Source of the DNA: Hofstenia miamia
Taxonomy: Eukaryota; Xenacoelomorpha; Acoela
Direction of reading: 5' to 3'
DNA: 47,499 nt
Assembly (NCBI GenBank): GCA_004352715.1
Contig: SCFE01000047.1
Span: forward strand, 137,039 to 184,537
Below are positions 31,805 through 45,179 of this stretch, piece by piece. Position numbers and translations under genes: made by a program. Every line of letters begins with the position of its first letter. Position 1 is the stretch's first letter. The notes below the pieces were generated by a model. It was not told the DNA's origin and searched no databases. It worked only from the letters and a program-made list of their open reading frames with translations.

Positions 31805-32030
31805 ATAACATGTTGTAAAACGTCTTAACATACGTCTTCTAAACGTCGTATAAAACACCATTTCTAAACGTTGCTGAATGCCATCTAGTGTCCACCAAAT
31901 GATGTTCTAAAACGTCTTCTAAACGTCTTCTAGACGTCTTCTAAACGTCTTCTAAACGTCTTCTAAACGTCTTCTAAACGTCTTCTAGACGTCTTCTAAA
32001 CGTCTTCTAGACGTCTTATAGATGTTTTCT
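31805..32030. repeat. 11-bp minisatellite, consensus AAACGTCTTCT
   Basis: From about 31914 the unit AAACGTCTTCT, or its variant AGACGTCTTCT, repeats roughly ten times in phase. Degenerate copies begin near 31805 and trail off near 32030. Each unit carries an ACGT core, and the variant makes the palindrome AGACGTCT at unit junctions. Confidence 0.9.
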
Positions 32031-32417
32031 AAGTTTTTTTAAGCTATTTATAGGCTATTCATAAGAGTTTTGTAAACAATTTCCAAATGTTTATTACAAT
32101 TTGGTCCGGTTTTTTAATGGTCCACATCAGTGACTCTCTTTGTCAAGAAAATTCAATAGTGCACGAATGCGTTTACATTTGGATGAAATGATGTAAGCGT
32201 TTGAGGAAATCAATAGAATACAAACTCCATATAATTGAAAGCAAATGTAAATTGAATAATCGGAATACGCACATTAACATGAATTTACGCAAGTCAAAAT
32301 ATAACTGCCACATGTAATATATAAAAATAAATTATATAAATATTGAGTGGGCTGTCAGAGGCAGACATCATTTAACATAATATTTTCTTATGCACTAACC
32401 GCATAAAGGCAGATTGC

Positions 32418-32419
<2 letters not shown>

Positions 32420-32449
<30 letters not shown>
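32420..32449. repeat. (TA)n microsatellite
   Basis: About 30 bp of TA, directly abutting the mariner element on its right. Confidence 0.95.
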
Positions 32450-32450
<1 letters not shown>

Positions 32451-32454
<4 letters not shown>

Positions 32455-32979
32455 GCCTTGTTCATAATAGTTCGGACTAATGCTAACGTTGTTCTCTTCG
32501 TTGTTACTGGCACTTTTAAATTTTGAATGCTTAATTTCAGAATGTACCAGTTAACATTTAGGTCTAAACTTAACATTTTCTGACAATTGTTGAGCACTTA
32601 TATCATTATTCACCCAAAATGCGTATTTCCTTCAAAAGAAAAAAATTTTAATTTCAAAATTCCTGGAAAAATTCCATGAAAAATACTCGCGAATTTCTTC
32701 ATTTATCAAGGTAAATAGTATCCTAAATTATTTCACATTATAAAAGAGCCGGTCAAAACCAGGGCACCCTTCTAAGCCAAAGGACCGTTTCCAAGCAAAT
32801 TTAGTCCGTCTTTCTAGAGTTTGCCCGCGGTTGACTTCGAAGCAGTTGAAGGTAGATTGGATAGATGAATATTTTGTGCATGAATCCACAATTAATCGAC
32901 TTTTAAAAAAATTTCGTCTACATGGTTGCTTAAAATTGGAATTATTTAATTAGTCCGAACTATTATGCCCAAGGTTGCA
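32451..32979 (+). mobile_element. Internally deleted Tc1/mariner element
   Basis: The ends 32451-32480 and 32950-32978 are inverted repeats sharing CATAATAGTTCGGACTAA. The left end follows a TA, the expected target. The interior keeps an open frame at 32744-32953 (plus) with SKPGHPSKPKDRFQANLVRL and ESTINRLLKKFRLHGC, the DNA-binding helix-turn-helix half of a Tc1-type transposase. The catalytic half is absent, so it is non-autonomous. Confidence 0.8.
32744..32953 (+). pseudogene. Tc1-type transposase DNA-binding fragment
   Basis: Seventy uninterrupted codons, ending at a stop inside the right inverted repeat. The order GHPSK, a basic LVRLSR helix, LTSKQL and then STINRLLKKFRLHG matches the paired-like helix-turn-helix N terminus of Tc1 transposases. 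There is no in-frame ATG at its front. It could in principle still bind the element's ends if expressed. Confidence 0.65.
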
Positions 32980-33073
32980 TTCAAATTTTGAAAATTGAAT
33001 TAAATTGTTCCAATATAAACAATACATGCAACAAAGAACATCTTTAATGACACAGATCGCAACTTTAAAAAAT

Positions 33074-33345
33074 TAGTTTCTTCTGTAATTTATCAAAGCG
33101 TGTGATGATTGCAATAAGTCATTCGGAGAAACTAAGAGACATCTGGGAACAAGGATGAAAGAACACATCAAACAACACTTAAATTCAGAATTATATTTAC
33201 ACAATTGTGAAATCAAAAAATAAAATTTTTCAAATTTTACTAAGAAGTAACATCGTAAAATTGTTGAAAAAGTTTTTATTAAGGATGCAAACAAGGAAAA
33301 TTTCTAAAATAAACAAGGAAAGATGACATCAATAATATTAGATTT
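33074..33345 (+). pseudogene. Penelope-like element, GIY-YIG endonuclease relic
   Basis: The plus-strand translation gives VIY, then, after a one-base shift, CDDCNKSFGETKRHLGTRMK and EHIK. It continues with HNCEIK and KVFIKDANKENF. This is the C-terminal GIY-YIG nuclease of Penelope-like retroelements, including the Cys pair before the YIG strand (here reduced to F-G). The reverse transcriptase is absent, so only the 3' end of an element is left. A (TA)n array follows at 33507. Confidence 0.7.
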
Positions 33346-33506
33346 AAAGGTGCTTGTATTATATTCGAATTTTTTTTAGTGTAGTTGAATAAAAAATATT
33401 TTTTATTGTGAAGTATTTGTAATACTGACAATGATTCCTAGCAATCGAAACCGGTCTAAGTTTAGGCTACATTAGATGTTGCAAATACTTAGGAGCTCAG
33501 CGTACT

Positions 33507-33553
33507 TATATATATATATATATATAGTATATATATATATATATATATATATA
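33507..33553. repeat. (TA)n microsatellite
   Basis: About 47 bp of TA with one GT interruption, downstream of the Penelope relic. Confidence 0.95.
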
Positions 33554-35825
33554 AATTTACTTCATTATAATACGTAGAAAATAGATAAATTATCATCCAT
33601 ATATTCAGTATACAACTGTTTTTGAATTAAAATAACTACATTTTATAGCAAAGTGATATAGTGCTTGATATATACTTAAATATTAAAATAAGGATCTACT
33701 TAAATGCTGTATTCAATGCACATTATATACAAGGAAATTTGCTGAATGCTTATCAGAAGACAGGTGTTTGCAACTGTCAATGATAAATTGTCAATCTCAA
33801 AATTGCCATTCATAGATATCTATAATATAAGCACATATCGAATTAGTTTCTAAAAATAGAAAAGAAAACACTTGTTTTTCATCAGTTGAACATAATATTG
33901 AAAATTTATTACAGGTTTTGGTTACGATTTTCATGTGGAAATACATAGATGAATTCCAAATTGTGAGATTTTGTAAGGTTACTTGCATTGGATTCATCCA
34001 TTCATCTTACTCGAACTTGATTGAATATATGTATATTATAATTGACTACTGAAAGAAACTAACTTTCTAGAAGAACAGCTTAAAGTGTTTTCCCAATGCC
34101 TGAAATGTGCAAAATTTTTTAACAGAATGAAGTGTATAATTTTCTTCAGTTTGTAACCAAATGTTGAAACATATTTCTCCAAGACTAAAAATTTTGCAAT
34201 ACTTGAATATTGACACATGTATAGGTGTGTGTCTTACTCTTTTATGGTAGATTTGTGCTACGTATCAGCCCTATGGTTGAAATACCTGAAATATTAGTAG
34301 ATTTTCTAAGAAACATCCATTTTTTTGAAGAAATTTCGAATTTTCTTCATAATTAATTTTAAGGTTATAAAGTCATGGGAGCAACAACGGAATTCCAATA
34401 TTTTACTTCTTGTGAATAAGTAGGCCAGGTCAGAGTTTGGAGTACTATGAATTTTAAAAGCTCAAACTAGAATGAATTTGAAAAACTTGATCTAAAAAAG
34501 CGGAAAAGCAGTAGTTAATAACCAACTAAAACTGGAATGAAAATCCCCTTGACAAAATATTAAAAATCACTTATGTGAAATTTGAGTTTCTTCATAGATT
34601 GCAAATAAATATTTTTTAGATTAAAAACTCGGAATATAACAAAACTTGAAAAAACTCTATTTAACTGGGAATTTTTTTAAAAATATTCAATATAAGCTCG
34701 AGATGCAAGTATTCCAACGAAGACCAAAGCTCTTTCATACGCATAATGCGAGAAATAGTGGCGTAACAACAAAGAGCCACGTTTGAACTCGATTTTGAGA
34801 AAAGGTAAAAGAAGAAATAGTCCTCCTTTATCTCATGGTGGTTTCAGACGTTAGAGTGGATTCGTAGGAACACTAATACTTATGAAGCCTTCCATATATT
34901 AATGCATATAAAGCAACAAATATATTATATATTAACAAAGAAACGCTTAAAATTTACAGGTACCTCATGATTTGTATTTAGGAAATGAAGTAAACGTATT
35001 TAGATAGAATGCATTGACTCACGTTTGTCCACATTATTGAAAACGTTAGTTGGGATTCTTAAGCCAATTTGGAGAAGTGGTCCAACGGTAAATAATACCG
35101 TTAAAAATGGCGTGTTACGTTAACATGACTGTAAACCAAATCGTTAACTTGCACTCGGAATAAATTCGCGAAAGTTGAAGCTTACAGTAAAAGAGTGATT
35201 ATAACTCAAATGTTGTTAGAAAAAGTTTAGAAAGATTTGGGCTCTGCTCATTTCTTCAAATATATCAATGCAAATATATTTATTAGGCATATGCAAACAT
35301 TTAGAGCTAAACTAGTTGCTTACTTTTGGATTTTTACTAGTTAACGTATTAAAATTGGACCACTTTCCTTATTTGCTCCATTTATTGCAACATCAGGACA
35401 AATATCTTCATAAATATTTGAACATGTTCAAGTGATGCTAACATCAGCAACGGGTTGTTCTTTAGGTTATTGTTTGCTTTGGGTAAGTTAAGTCAAACTT
35501 GAACATTATACGATTAATAAATATCAAATCTAAAAATCATATACTCAGAATGTGTTATCGCCCAAGCAATCTATGCGATTTGTTCTTTAAATAATTGATA
35601 TTAGAACATTACAAGAAATTTAAACAGTGCCATGTGACGTCATCAAATAACTAGTGAAATTGCGGCGTAGATTATACACTATGCTTAACTGAAGGTGAAA
35701 AATGTTTTTTACAAATTTATATATCTTAAAACTAATATAGTACCTAGCTCATCATCAATTGCTTAAATACTATTGGTTTACTATGCAAAGCAAAAAAAAA
35801 TTTGTTTGTAGCCATAGTTGTTCAC
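33554..35825. other. Non-coding interval, no gene seen
   Basis: Only short chance frames (33797-33997, 34036-34218 minus). No motif or repeat recognised. Confidence 0.5.
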
Positions 35826-36223
35826 GAGTCAAAATTTTGCAAAAAAATTAATCCCATATGTCAATTTATAAAGGGAAAAATGAAGTAGATGCAATTGAAT
35901 TGAATTTCATGAAAATGCCAAATACCAGATGTTCAATTACATCATCAATTCTAATTGGTTAATGCTAATACTATAAAATAATGTAAAGATCTTATCTGTA
36001 TCATTTGAATTTCTTGAGTCAATTGAGTCAAAATTTTGCAAAAAATTTTATCCCATATGTCAATTTATAAAGGGAAAAATGAAGTAGATGCAATTGAATT
36101 TAATTTCATGAAAATGCCAAATACCAGATGTTCAATTACATCATCAATTCTAATTGGTTAATGCTAATACTATAAAATAATGTAAAGATCTTATCTGTAT
36201 CATTTGAATTTCTTGAGTCAATT
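35826..36223. repeat. Tandem duplication, 199-bp unit
   Basis: Bases 35826-36024 and 36025-36223 are near-identical direct repeats starting GAGTCAAAATTTTGC; the start of a third copy follows at 36215. No ORF. Unlike the other duplications there is no N at the junction, so it may be real. Confidence 0.85.
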
Positions 36224-38165
36224 TTGCATTTAATGAATTTAAGAGTTAAGTTGTGCGAACAAGGGAAATACCTTAAATTATTGATTATTGAAGAGGATCA
36301 AGACAAATTTTTTCTGGCAATTTGTATAATAGACGCTCAGCTAAATTCCTCTGTAAGTTTTATCAATATTTGATTTTTAAATGCTGGAGGCTCAAAAACG
36401 CATTTAAGAAAAAAGACAATATTCATTTCAAGAAGTATGTTTTATTATCACATAATTGATTACGTCATTTTGTTTTGCTGTTAGAGGACTACAACAATTT
36501 GTGCTATAATTTCTTGTAATGAGCGATATTGACAAATTTAACCCATCAGTGTTTTCATTTAACATTTAATTCAATTTAGATAATCACTTTTTCTTGCTAC
36601 TTTCTGTATTATAATTAGGTAATTGCTGAAAAAAACTATATTTTTAAAGAAATAAACTTTCATGTTAAATGTTTACAGAAATATATTGGCTCTGATAAAT
36701 TGTAAAATCATTGCAAAATTATAAAAAGCCATTATTTCTAAGTTATTAGTTTACTATTTAACCAATAAAGTTTTTCAAATTGAGTTTTTTTCTAATACAA
36801 ATGTTACTCTCTACTTCTAACTACAAATATTCAATTAATGAGAATAAAGAATGATTTAATCAGTGTTACTACACAATACGTTTTTGTACAATTGGTTTAA
36901 CCTTAGTAAATAAATTGTAATTTGTTCTTAAATTAGCAATTTTTTTGAACAGATACTAATTTTTTGCATTAAAATATTCAAAATAAATGAAATAATCGAA
37001 ATAATGATCATTTCTAGTTGCATTAAATAAATTAATTATGAAAATTCATCTGAAAATTTCGTTGAATATTTAAAGCTGTAGTACAGGAGACATTGTCTAT
37101 CTTAGTATACAGAAACGATGTCATTGATGTTAATTTATCCTAATTGATAACTAACAAAAAATATTTTACAACTCTGCTCTGAAGCAACTTCAATTGTAGA
37201 TCTACATTTTCTACATATCAAGATAGGTGTTATATTAATTAGCTAAAAACAGTGTTATAAGTGACAAAATGTATGTAGGCTAAAATGCAACTTAGGATAT
37301 AGTTTTTTCAAAATTTTCTTGATCTCCCATGAAGTACTTTGAAAATGAAATGTTGTTTGTGTCTGTGAAATTCTGTGGAAAACACAATTTCAAAATTTGG
37401 TGAACTGAAATGACAAATTCAAGGACCCAGAAAATAAATATGCCAAAATTATAGACATTAGTGAAAAATAGGCCAAATAATAAGAAGATAATTTTAATAT
37501 TAATTTTTCCAGAATAATTCTAGATACTCAAAGTTTAGTTTTAATATTTGTTGCTAGACTATTTGTCAAACACAAGAAAAGTTAAATATGAAAACTAATT
37601 GAACAACTTTACATATAATGCAAATATAAAAGTAAGAAACACGAGTGCATTGCGTAACTGCTAAGAAATTAATTAGGTTTGAGATAGAGTAAATCCAATG
37701 CACAAGTTCGTTATTAAATTGTCATATACTTAGGTTTCATAACGTTAGCCATCTTTTCATGTGCAATTATAATTGATGCGGAGAAAATATTTGCAATTAC
37801 AAAACTAATTTTCTAACGCTTAACATTTGACAGAGAACTAAGAGGACATAAAGCTAGCTCATTCAATAGGATTTCTTAGAGATCATTACAATGAACTGAT
37901 TTAATATTCGTATTTTCATTGACAGATTACAAGTGTCGGATTAATATCTAAAACCAAGGAATCAAGTGCGTATATCTTTATATCAAAATTTAATTTAAAT
38001 CCGGAAATGAAAACTTGTCAAAAATTCTGTTTTATTAATTCGAAATAAATTACGGTCACATTTTATTGTCAACGTAGATCATTACACAACATTTGAATTT
38101 ATTCTTCCAAATAGGTTTCATTAATATACGTCTACGAGGTTAGAAACCCTACCAATCAATATATA
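36224..38165. other. Non-coding interval, no gene seen
   Basis: AT-rich sequence without supported features. Confidence 0.5.
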
Positions 38166-38615
38166 GGCCCTGTGCAAAATTATTGCTACCACCACCAATA
38201 AAAAGAAATAAATCAATGTTTAAACAACAACACATTATATCTGGAGTGTTTGTGTAAATATAAATTTAATCTCTCTCTACCAATTGCAAAAGAATGAGTG
38301 ATTTCGGATGTGACCATCATACATGCAAATGGCCGCATATTTCAACATACTATGCTATAATCCATAAATGTGGTGGAGTTATCGCTTGATTTGAGTAATA
38401 AACTAACGTGATGGAGTAAACACATGAACCCAATAGAAAATATTTGGTCACCTGTAAAGGAGTTCACATTCAGCAAAATTTGGCAAAATTTTTGCAATAA
38501 ATATTTAAATAGTCTTTTAGAGTATATAAATATGTATATACAGATATTTATCTGTCAAATTGCAGTATTTACAAAAAGGCTTAATCCAACTTTAATTTTT
38601 TCAATAACAAACTAG
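38166..38615 (+). mobile_element. Tc1/mariner relic
   Basis: The left end has CCTGTGCAAAATTATTGCTA, typical of a Tc1-type terminus. About 260 bp further on, the frame at 38424 opens MNPIENIWSPVKEF, the conserved C-terminal motif next to the last catalytic residue in Tc1 transposases (usually DLNPIENLW). The intervening catalytic domain is deleted or unrecognisable, and no right end was found. Confidence 0.6.
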
Positions 38616-41600
38616 CAGAATCATCAATGATTTATATTAAATGTAAGTCATGTACGTAAGTAAGGTGAAGAGTTCCATAAATCCTACTATTCATTGCCTT
38701 CCCTTTACTATTTTGGAATTTATTGTATAGCATAGAGAAGAAGTCTACATTGAAACAACATAATCAATATCAATACACATTCACCGGGACGTAATTTCCT
38801 GTAATTAATTTTGAATGTCTAGTCTTGTTGTCTAACCTAGCAATATTGCATTTGTGTTGGTTACAAATCGTAAGATATAGCACTGCATGTGGAAGTCATC
38901 AATGGATACATATATAAGTCAATAATAGTTAACATTAGATTGTTTTATGATAATATACTTTTATATAGTCTTCGTCTTTTACAAGAACCTTCTCATAACA
39001 ATTTAAGAAATTGCGTTGATATTTGGTAACAACCATCATTCGTTATTAAATCACCTTTCATGCCGATCATTGTAGACTTTAAAATTTTGTGCTTACCAGT
39101 TCTTAGAACGTATCATTTCCTTAAAGGTACAAAAATTAACGACAAATTGCATTGATATAGGGGCACAATGACAAACCTAAGTTTTGCCAATTCAAGAAGA
39201 CTTCTTTAATATTCTGACAATCCAAAGCATTCAATAATGTACATATTTATTACTTATTTATAGTTATGAGTAACGCATGAATTCAATTCTCTTAAGATCA
39301 GGATGGGAAGGAAGTCAGCCAGGCTCGACCCGGTTTGCGGGTCGAGTCATGTGCCATTTATAATATTCACGATGAAAGAGCGTAAGGAATTTTTGAAATT
39401 CTTGAATGTAATTATTTTGTATTTTTTACTGATATTATGTTGCTTTCATCGAACATTTTATGCTAAAACATTTTGTGGGATTTTACTAGCAATCTTTCTT
39501 TGGTCAATGTTAGTCGGGTGGAGTCGGGAAAAAAGTGACTAATTCATATTGATATTAATGACGATATTTTAATTGATTTAGGGAAGAATATAGCAAGATT
39601 GGCGACATAATCTTCATCGTAAATTTAAACAGCAGGTAGGCTCTTCTACAAAAAAGCTGAGTCGTGTCGGAAAACTGATTCTGGTTATGATAACAGAGTT
39701 TTAAGTGTAGCAGGCATAGCTGTATATTTTTCGAGAATCGCCGTTCCTGAATATTTTCACATAGTAATAGTTGTTTCTACAAAAAAGTTCTGAACTTATG
39801 TATTACAGGTATTACTTATATAAGTTTTTGGTAATCAACATTATGCTGTTCAACCGAAATATTTAGTCTCAGCAAACAAATGAGATTTGATTTTTCTCAG
39901 AAACCTACATTCTTGCTTGGAAAACTTTGTGGCTGGACTGAGAGACTAAACTGGGCCAGGTTAAAACTACGAGATCTATTTACTGCTCTAAAAGACACTG
40001 AAAATTGACCTTTCTCTTCAAACTGTTGTATCGTATTATTTTAGCAAGAACTATATACAAAAATTTTCTTTAAAGAAAATATGAATCATCTCATCCAAAA
40101 TTGTAAATGAGGCCCACCAGATTAACGGACATAGGGTATTGGCCACTTATCAGAAGCACCATCAATATATTTTTTGATGTTATGTACTGCAGAATTGTTT
40201 GAAAATGATAGCGTTAAACTAAGCAACTTAAAATTCAAAAAGCAATAATGCGTTTCTTTCCACTTAAATTATATGATGCTAACACTAAAATTAAATTTGA
40301 AATATGGCTAGAAAAATTGAAGTAAATGCATGTTTTGTTTATGCGTGTGTTTGTACATAAGTTTTCGAAGATGAACAGACTGATTAATTACCCAATTCTC
40401 TATAATATTAAATGTTCTAGGGATCTATAAGGATCTTTTTCTAATTCAACATTGTGGAAAGATGGATAATAGGATTAATATATGTACTAGATCATTTACT
40501 CCAAGAGATCTATATATGTACCGCTTTTTCCCACCCATGGGAGTGCAATATAAATATAACCCATACTTCTTTAAACAACATTATTTGTTTAGCATATGTT
40601 CTAATGGGAATTACCTTGAATAGAATTGGATTTCTATTTTGCCATTTTATGATATAAAATCCGTCAATAAATCCAAACCGTGGACAATAAATTAATAACA
40701 GAATTCCCATAAAGCAACACTACAATTGAGAATTAATCTACTTACTACCAAATGTGTCAAAATCGTAAGGGAATAAGACCTCCATTAGAAATCATATTAA
40801 TATTTATGTGTGGATATTTTTTTAATGCCCTTGTAAAACGTAATTCAGAATGTTTGACGCATTTGTAGACACTCGCAAGATTATATTCAAAATTTAATTT
40901 CACAATTTGGCTAGCCCAAGCCTTGCTCTCCACTCTGCAATGAAAAATATATATGGCCAAGCGATTTCAGGAATTTGATTATTTGCCATTTTAGTAGGTT
41001 CTATGTTTACATCAATTTAACAGAAATTTACAAAAAACAATTTGTTAAGTGTTTTTAACAGAATCTGCTTAATTTATGAATTTCTCAAGTTCCAAAAGAA
41101 AGTAACAAAATTTTTAACTCAAGAAAATAAATGATTGAACATAAGAACTACACATGTATAACATTATCGCTTAGAAAATATATTTTATTAATTCAATTTT
41201 TTTAGTTATAGTTTCATTAATTAACACAATGCTTTCTCTATCTAAAAAGCCTAAAATCGGTGTAATTCCATTTGTTAAGAACAAATGATGTTTAGACAGA
41301 TTGTGCAATGATAATAGAATTGTTGAATACAATAGGGGACACTGAGCAAGGATAAATTTAGATAAAATGAATAGGGGAAGTATTAATTCATTAAATATGC
41401 AATACTTCGGTAATATTATACAGTTAAAAGCAGCTTGAATCAAATGGCATTTGAAAGTCTGACAAAAGTAGTTTTCTTAGTGCTGAGTTTGTTTATTAAC
41501 TAATTAATTTTTTTCATTCTAGATAATATCTAGTATATAAAATGACTGCACAAGGTCAAAACTTTTAGATTCACTAAAAAAATATAAATTGAAATTTAAA

Positions 41601-44548
41601 AATATCGCGGATTAATCTTAGTGAAAGGAGTTAAGAATATTGAAAGTTTTATTTATTTGCCTTTTTTTGATAATTAAGTTTTTGCAAGTATAAATTCACG
41701 AATATCATTGTTAAAAGCTAAACTTGTTGGTATAAAATTAAACCCAAATATTTTGAAATCTATTTTTAGAAATAGAGGACAGGCTTTGTAATTCATTTGC
41801 TTTTACTAGCCTTAACAACTTCGTTCCTCCAAACACTGATCTTGAAGTGTTAGATATAAAAATCTAAATGCAGTAAAAAATAATATAAAATAAGCTAAGA
41901 GCTTCATATTGAAATAATAACTTCTCCAAAATGAGGGCATTCATAAACCTGAACAAAACCTTGAATTGTAGTACAATGCTCTAAGTTCACAAATAAGAGT
42001 TAAGATTACACATTAATTTTAAAGTGAACAACCAGATCATGTATAGAAATTAACAACTTCTAGAAATAGCAATATATTAAAAGTAAAATTCTTAGTTAAT
42101 GCATAATTGAAGATAAGAAGCACAAATGTGAAATTCAAAAATGAATAATTTTTATTTTAATGAGGACAAAAAGTGGGTCAGCTTTCAACATCTGCCATGT
42201 TTTGATGAATTATTTTTCTAAATTATTTGAATTAATTTTAAGTCAAATATGAAAATCCAGCTATAATAAATTGCATTCATATTAATCGCTGTTAAAAACA
42301 GCGATTGCTATGGAATGTGTGACCGAGATTTAATAAATTCCCAATTTGATACAATTATTGCAGCACCATCCCGTCGTTTTGCAATAAATTTCCAGACTTT
42401 ATCATTTTACAATTATGAAAGGTTCATAAAAATTCTTTTAAATTCTTAATGATAAATCGGAGACCATTTGGTCTAAATTTTTTAAAGGCAAAATATAGCA
42501 ATCATTTTTAAGGAACTTTTCCAAAACCGCTGTAAGTGTAAAAGAAAAAAATATTCAAAGGGGAACGAGTAAAAATCATCATTAATACTGCAAGATGCGA
42601 TTGAATTTTAAAAATTCTCTAAAAACTACAATTGAAATAAAACGGGAAGCCAACTTTCAAACCCCATCTAGTCTTGGTGTCTTATCGACAAATGAAATGT
42701 TTCTAATGATATAAAAGATGTAGGGTTGAAGTTAATATATTTTTATTAAAAATTTCTTTAAAATGAATTTTTTTGGTAATGTTGAGATTTATCAGATTAA
42801 AATACTAGCATATTCTTAATCATTGCACATCAATTTTATATATCCAATAGACTTGCTTAATCAAGAGGCTCGTGGGTTCGAAAGCGACTTACTCCTAATC
42901 CACCAATGCCTGCTTATTTACTTGTACTTTCTACAAACACAATCCTCAAGTTTTGCAATGATTTCCAACCTAATTTTTAATCCGTTTTAAAAAGCTAAGT
43001 TTTCAATAATGAATTTTGGGATTAGTTTTTTTAAAAGATTTTACTTTGCAAAATATTTCAAAATATTAACCCTTGAATACTTGTCCCAAAAACTAAAAAA
43101 TTGTTCGTTCGTGTCATTTTTGACCCATTAAATGTTGAGATTTATATGCTTTGCTTTTTGTTTAAGATAAGTTAAAAGTAGATGAAATAAGTTGAATTTT
43201 ATTCAACTTTGTGTACAGTTCTTATATGTAAATGTTGGTAAAAAATGAATTTTACAAATACATTTTCGACAGTTACAGCAAATATCCAATGATTTTTTTA
43301 TTTTTTTTAAAGCGACATGTTGCATTGACGTCTGCAAACAGAATATTGGTTGGTATTTGAAACTGAAGCTGTTTTAGTATTTTCTAAAAGAATTGCTCTT
43401 GCTGCTGTTGATATATGTTAAAACAACTTTCGATTTTGCATACATTTGGTCAAGAAAATTTGTGCTGCATCCATTACAAAAGATCTTTGAAAGCAATTCT
43501 TTGGCATCACAGAAGGAAATATAAATTCATACTTATATTCCATAAACATCTAAGATAGTGAAAAAAAGCTCGTCTAACGGAATATAAGGAAACCATTTTG
43601 TCCATAATGTCCCCATTTCTAAGTTGCTTGCAATACATCGGGGTTGAGCAAATTGTAGTTGTAAATGTTAATCTATTACATGTACGACTATTCGCACTGT
43701 ACGTTATTGTTACAATTAGCATAATTTTTTTAAAGAAAAATACAATATATTATCTTAACTAAACTCTCAGGAAATTTTTTAAATTTTTATATTGGAACTG
43801 TTTAGAAAAAGCAAGCAAACATATAAGCGCTGGGTATATTAAAAAAGCATATATTTAGAATATAGAGCTGTGCAGAAAAACTTCACAAAATATTATTTTT
43901 ATATTTTAATAGTGTGAATCTAGTTCTTGATAAACAATTTTACTTTGCAACGCCCATAGTAACCATAAAAAAAATTGTTTAATAAAACGGATCAAACGGT
44001 TTTTTAAAAAAAAAGAAGGCAAAATATCATATGGAGAAGTGATTTGCTAGTAACTAAAATCTGTCTAAGTGACTTAACTTTTTTGCATGTCTTTCGTTTG
44101 ATTCAATTAGGTTTTACACATAAACATTTGAATTCGAAGTGACTTTTATCGACAAATTTTATTGTATTCAAATAAGTGTTGAGCAACCAAAAATATACCG
44201 ACATTATTAAGGCTTACGAGAGCACTTATGTGTACGTGTCTCAGCAGAGTCATAAATGGGCTGGGGCAGGCCATTTCACATAATGCATTCTGACTTGATA
44301 TCGTATCAAAGATATTTTTACCAATTTTTTGGAAAAAACTACATTTCTCCAATATATATGTGACATTTTGGAGCTGTGTAGTTGAATTTGGATCCCTAAG
44401 GTCTTAAAAAGGTTTTGGCATGTCTAAATGCCACCTTACAATCTCATAAAACCCAAAACGTTAATTTCTTAGATGACAAAAATTTCATACTAAAAATTGG
44501 AGCTGTCTAGTATGGAAGAATTTAGAATTTTGGAGCCATACTACACAG

Positions 44549-44549
<1 letters not shown>
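38616..44549. other. Long non-coding interval, no gene seen
   Basis: Several short frames (39303-39542 plus with a hydrophobic middle; 40454-40960; 41171-41443; 43507-43722; 44146-44352) look like chance. At 39324-39346 a GC-rich hairpin (CTCGACCCG, five-base loop, CGGGTCGAG) stands out. Around 42881-42897 GTGGGTTCGAAAGC resembles a tRNA T-arm, but no cloverleaf could be built. Confidence 0.45.

Positions 44550-44579
<30 letters not shown>
44550..44579. repeat. (TA)n microsatellite
   Basis: About 30 bp of TA followed by degenerate TA/AT sequence. AGCTGTGTAG at about 44372 and CTACACAGCT at 44540-44549 are inverted copies to its left. Confidence 0.9.
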
Positions 44580-44584
<5 letters not shown>

Positions 44585-45116
44585 ATATAAATATGTATAA
44601 ATATATATATTTATATATATAATAATGCACAGCGTCAATATTTTCTTTCTTGGCTCATGCAAACACTATTATTCTAATTTTAAAAATTTAAGGGCCGTTA
44701 TTTCTGCATGTATATTTCCTTAGACAATGGAGATGCTTTCTTATTTTCAAACATTCGAACACATTGTCATTTATAAATGTTTCATGTAATTTGTTTGATG
44801 TATAACATTATAGTCACTTATTGCTCTCTCTTAAAATAGACGCACTATGTATACACTTTAAATACACGATGTAACTAAATTTAATAAATTAATTCGCAAT
44901 AAAACTCTTACGCCTGTAAAAGTATAATTCCAAGTAGCTATGTGGCAATGGAAATAAAAATATATATTTGAACCATGGTGGATATATTTGTGGTATATAT
45001 AATGAGAACACCATATGTAAGAATAGATGAAAATTAGATGTGATCTTCGGCTTAATATGAGCAAAGTCTTGTACACAACACCAGTACATAATTTTACAAA
45101 ATCACATATATTTGAT
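44580..45116. other. Non-coding interval, no gene seen
   Basis: Nothing supported; overlapping minus-strand frames near 44858-45089 are low-complexity. Confidence 0.5.
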
Positions 45117-45126
45117 ATTTTCTAAG

Positions 45127-45179
<53 letters not shown>

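Noticed and set aside
31805-32030. CRISPR-like array
   Set aside because: The repeats are 11 bp and contiguous with no spacers; it is a minisatellite in an animal genome.
39303-39542. 79-codon ORF with a membrane-like middle
   Set aside because: Isolated, no homologous copy, no promoter or family signal; hydrophobic frames are common by chance in AT-rich DNA.
42870-42900. tRNA gene from a T-arm-like GTGGGTTCGAAAGC
   Set aside because: No acceptor, D-arm or anticodon stem could be paired around it.
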